From contig OX392529.1 of NCBI GenBank assembly GCA_947623455.1, positions 52,781,186 to 52,845,185 on the forward strand: a DNA stretch of 64,000 nt, in the 5' to 3' direction. Below, in pieces: positions 63,286 to 64,000 of the stretch. Position 1 is the stretch's first letter; the number at the start of each line of letters is the position of its first letter. Below the pieces are notes generated by a model. The model made no database searches. It had not been told where the DNA came from and saw only the letters and a list, made by a program, of their open reading frames with translations. The translations under genes and the position numbers were made by a program. This DNA comes from Mimachlamys varia (lineage: Eukaryota > Mollusca > Bivalvia > Pectinida > Pectinidae).

Positions 63286-63545
63286 ACTCTTACAAAATTG
63301 TTTTCTCATAATTTGAATCAGTTTGGAATAAAAAATTTAAAAGATAACTAACAAAATAAATCTGTGCATATATTAAAAGGATAAACATGTGTTTGTATAG
63401 CAATATATATAAGACACTCTTATCCAATTGTTTTCTCATAATTTGAGTCAGTTTGGAATAAAAATTGAAAAAAAAACCTAACAAAATAAAACCATGCCAA
63501 TATAAAAAGGAGAAACATGTGTTTGTATAGCAATTTATATAAGAT
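63286..63545 (+). repeat. 130-bp direct duplication
   Basis: Copy one is 63286-63415 and copy two 63416-63545. Both contain AATTGTTTTCTCATAATTTG, GTCAGTTTGGAATAAAAA-like and AACATGTGTTTGTATAGCAA segments. They abut directly. Confidence 0.93.
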
Positions 63546-63862
63546 TTTAAGGAATGCTGATAGCCGGGTAAGGACCTATGATGGTAGGTAGGGTCATATT
63601 GGGGGTCAAGGACTTCCTAGTTTCACAGACAGGGAAGATTCTAGCCAGGGATTGCCCAACATAAGATCCCAACACTAATCCCTGTAGCTGTGCTCCCTAG
63701 CATCTCTGTATGGCTGTAATCAAACATAGCATTGCTGTGCTGATCCGGATGGACTCTTATCAAAAACGTAATAAAGTTTCAGGCCCAGGTATGTCAGTAT
63801 ATATTACAATATAAAGTCTACTTCAGTCTCCAAGCATAGCTTTTCACGAGGCCTAATTTAAA

Positions 63863-63950
63863 TTAACTCATTCATCCCAGAAGACACATTTGGACTCTTC
63901 CAATTCAAAGGTTGGAAAAGTCCATTATAAAATTTCAGTGGTGGCTTATT
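63863..63950 (+). mobile_element. ~91-bp TTAA MITE, copy 12
   Basis: The left end TTAACTCATTCATCCCAGAA is good, followed by ACATTTGGACTCTTCCAATT and TCCATTATAAAATTTCAG. The right inverted repeat decays after TTTCAGTGGTGG. Confidence 0.7.
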
Positions 63951-64000
63951 GAATTTGTAAAACTAGAACAGTTAATAACGAGATGAAATTCTGACGCAAG

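Larger units (their letters stand above)
39611..64000 (-). other. Region upstream of DDR exon a: probable 5' intron or flank
   Basis: The split codon at the start of exon a demands at least one more upstream exon with a signal peptide. I searched the minus strand here for a Met-led hydrophobic stretch ending in phase 1 at a GT donor and found nothing convincing. Short hydrophobic frames exist at 57336-57151, 49604-49416 and 44227-44027, but none has a good donor at the right phase. The structured content is listed separately: SINE, minisatellites and MITEs. The stretches 42180-43000, 46100-52000, 55500-59950 and 61200-63280 show no supported feature. Confidence 0.5.

Overview
This is a low-gene-density, AT-rich eukaryotic window. 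It has long introns, many minisatellites, short inverted-repeat transposons and tRNA-derived SINEs. There are no operons, ribosome binding sites or bacterial-type genes. The dispersed motif AGGGAGATAAC, the SINE types and the MITE-with-internal-minisatellite layout are what I would expect of a mollusc, most likely a bivalve. That assignment is inference from repeat style and was not checked by alignment.

The one gene I can support is on the minus strand: part of a discoidin domain receptor (DDR family, collagen-binding receptor tyrosine kinase). Four exons join in phase: 39610-39505, 14826-14685, 5237-5148 and 3014-2867. They give 161 complete codons that cover the whole N-terminal discoidin (F5/8 type C) domain. 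The introns between them are about 24.7, 9.4 and 2.1 kb. The signal-peptide exon or exons must lie above 39610. The discoidin-like, transmembrane and kinase exons must lie below position 1; I found none of them in the window. Coding sequence is 486 bases, under 1 % of the window.

Layout: 1-2866 is intron after the last visible exon. 2867-5237 holds exons d and c with a CCAAT/TCF-like minisatellite between them. 5238-14684 is an intron with several minisatellites, a polypurine block and a SINE fragment. 14685-14826 is exon b. 14827-39504 is a very long intron with MITEs, a 43-bp and a 36-bp minisatellite, a reverse-strand SINE and one excellent CTCF-like site. 39505-39610 is exon a. 39611-64000 is probably further intron or 5' flank, holding a SINE, 23-bp and 25-bp minisatellites, a TTAA-flanked MITE, a foldback element and many copies of a ~91-bp MITE.

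The main non-genic signal is a family of ~91-bp inverted-repeat elements bounded by TTAA (twelve recognisable copies in 64 kb, some in back-to-back pairs). Next come minisatellite arrays made of transcription-factor-like motifs, some of which lie inside terminal-inverted-repeat elements. Nearly all open frames over 60 codons are low-complexity or repeat artefacts. No new enzymatic system was found.
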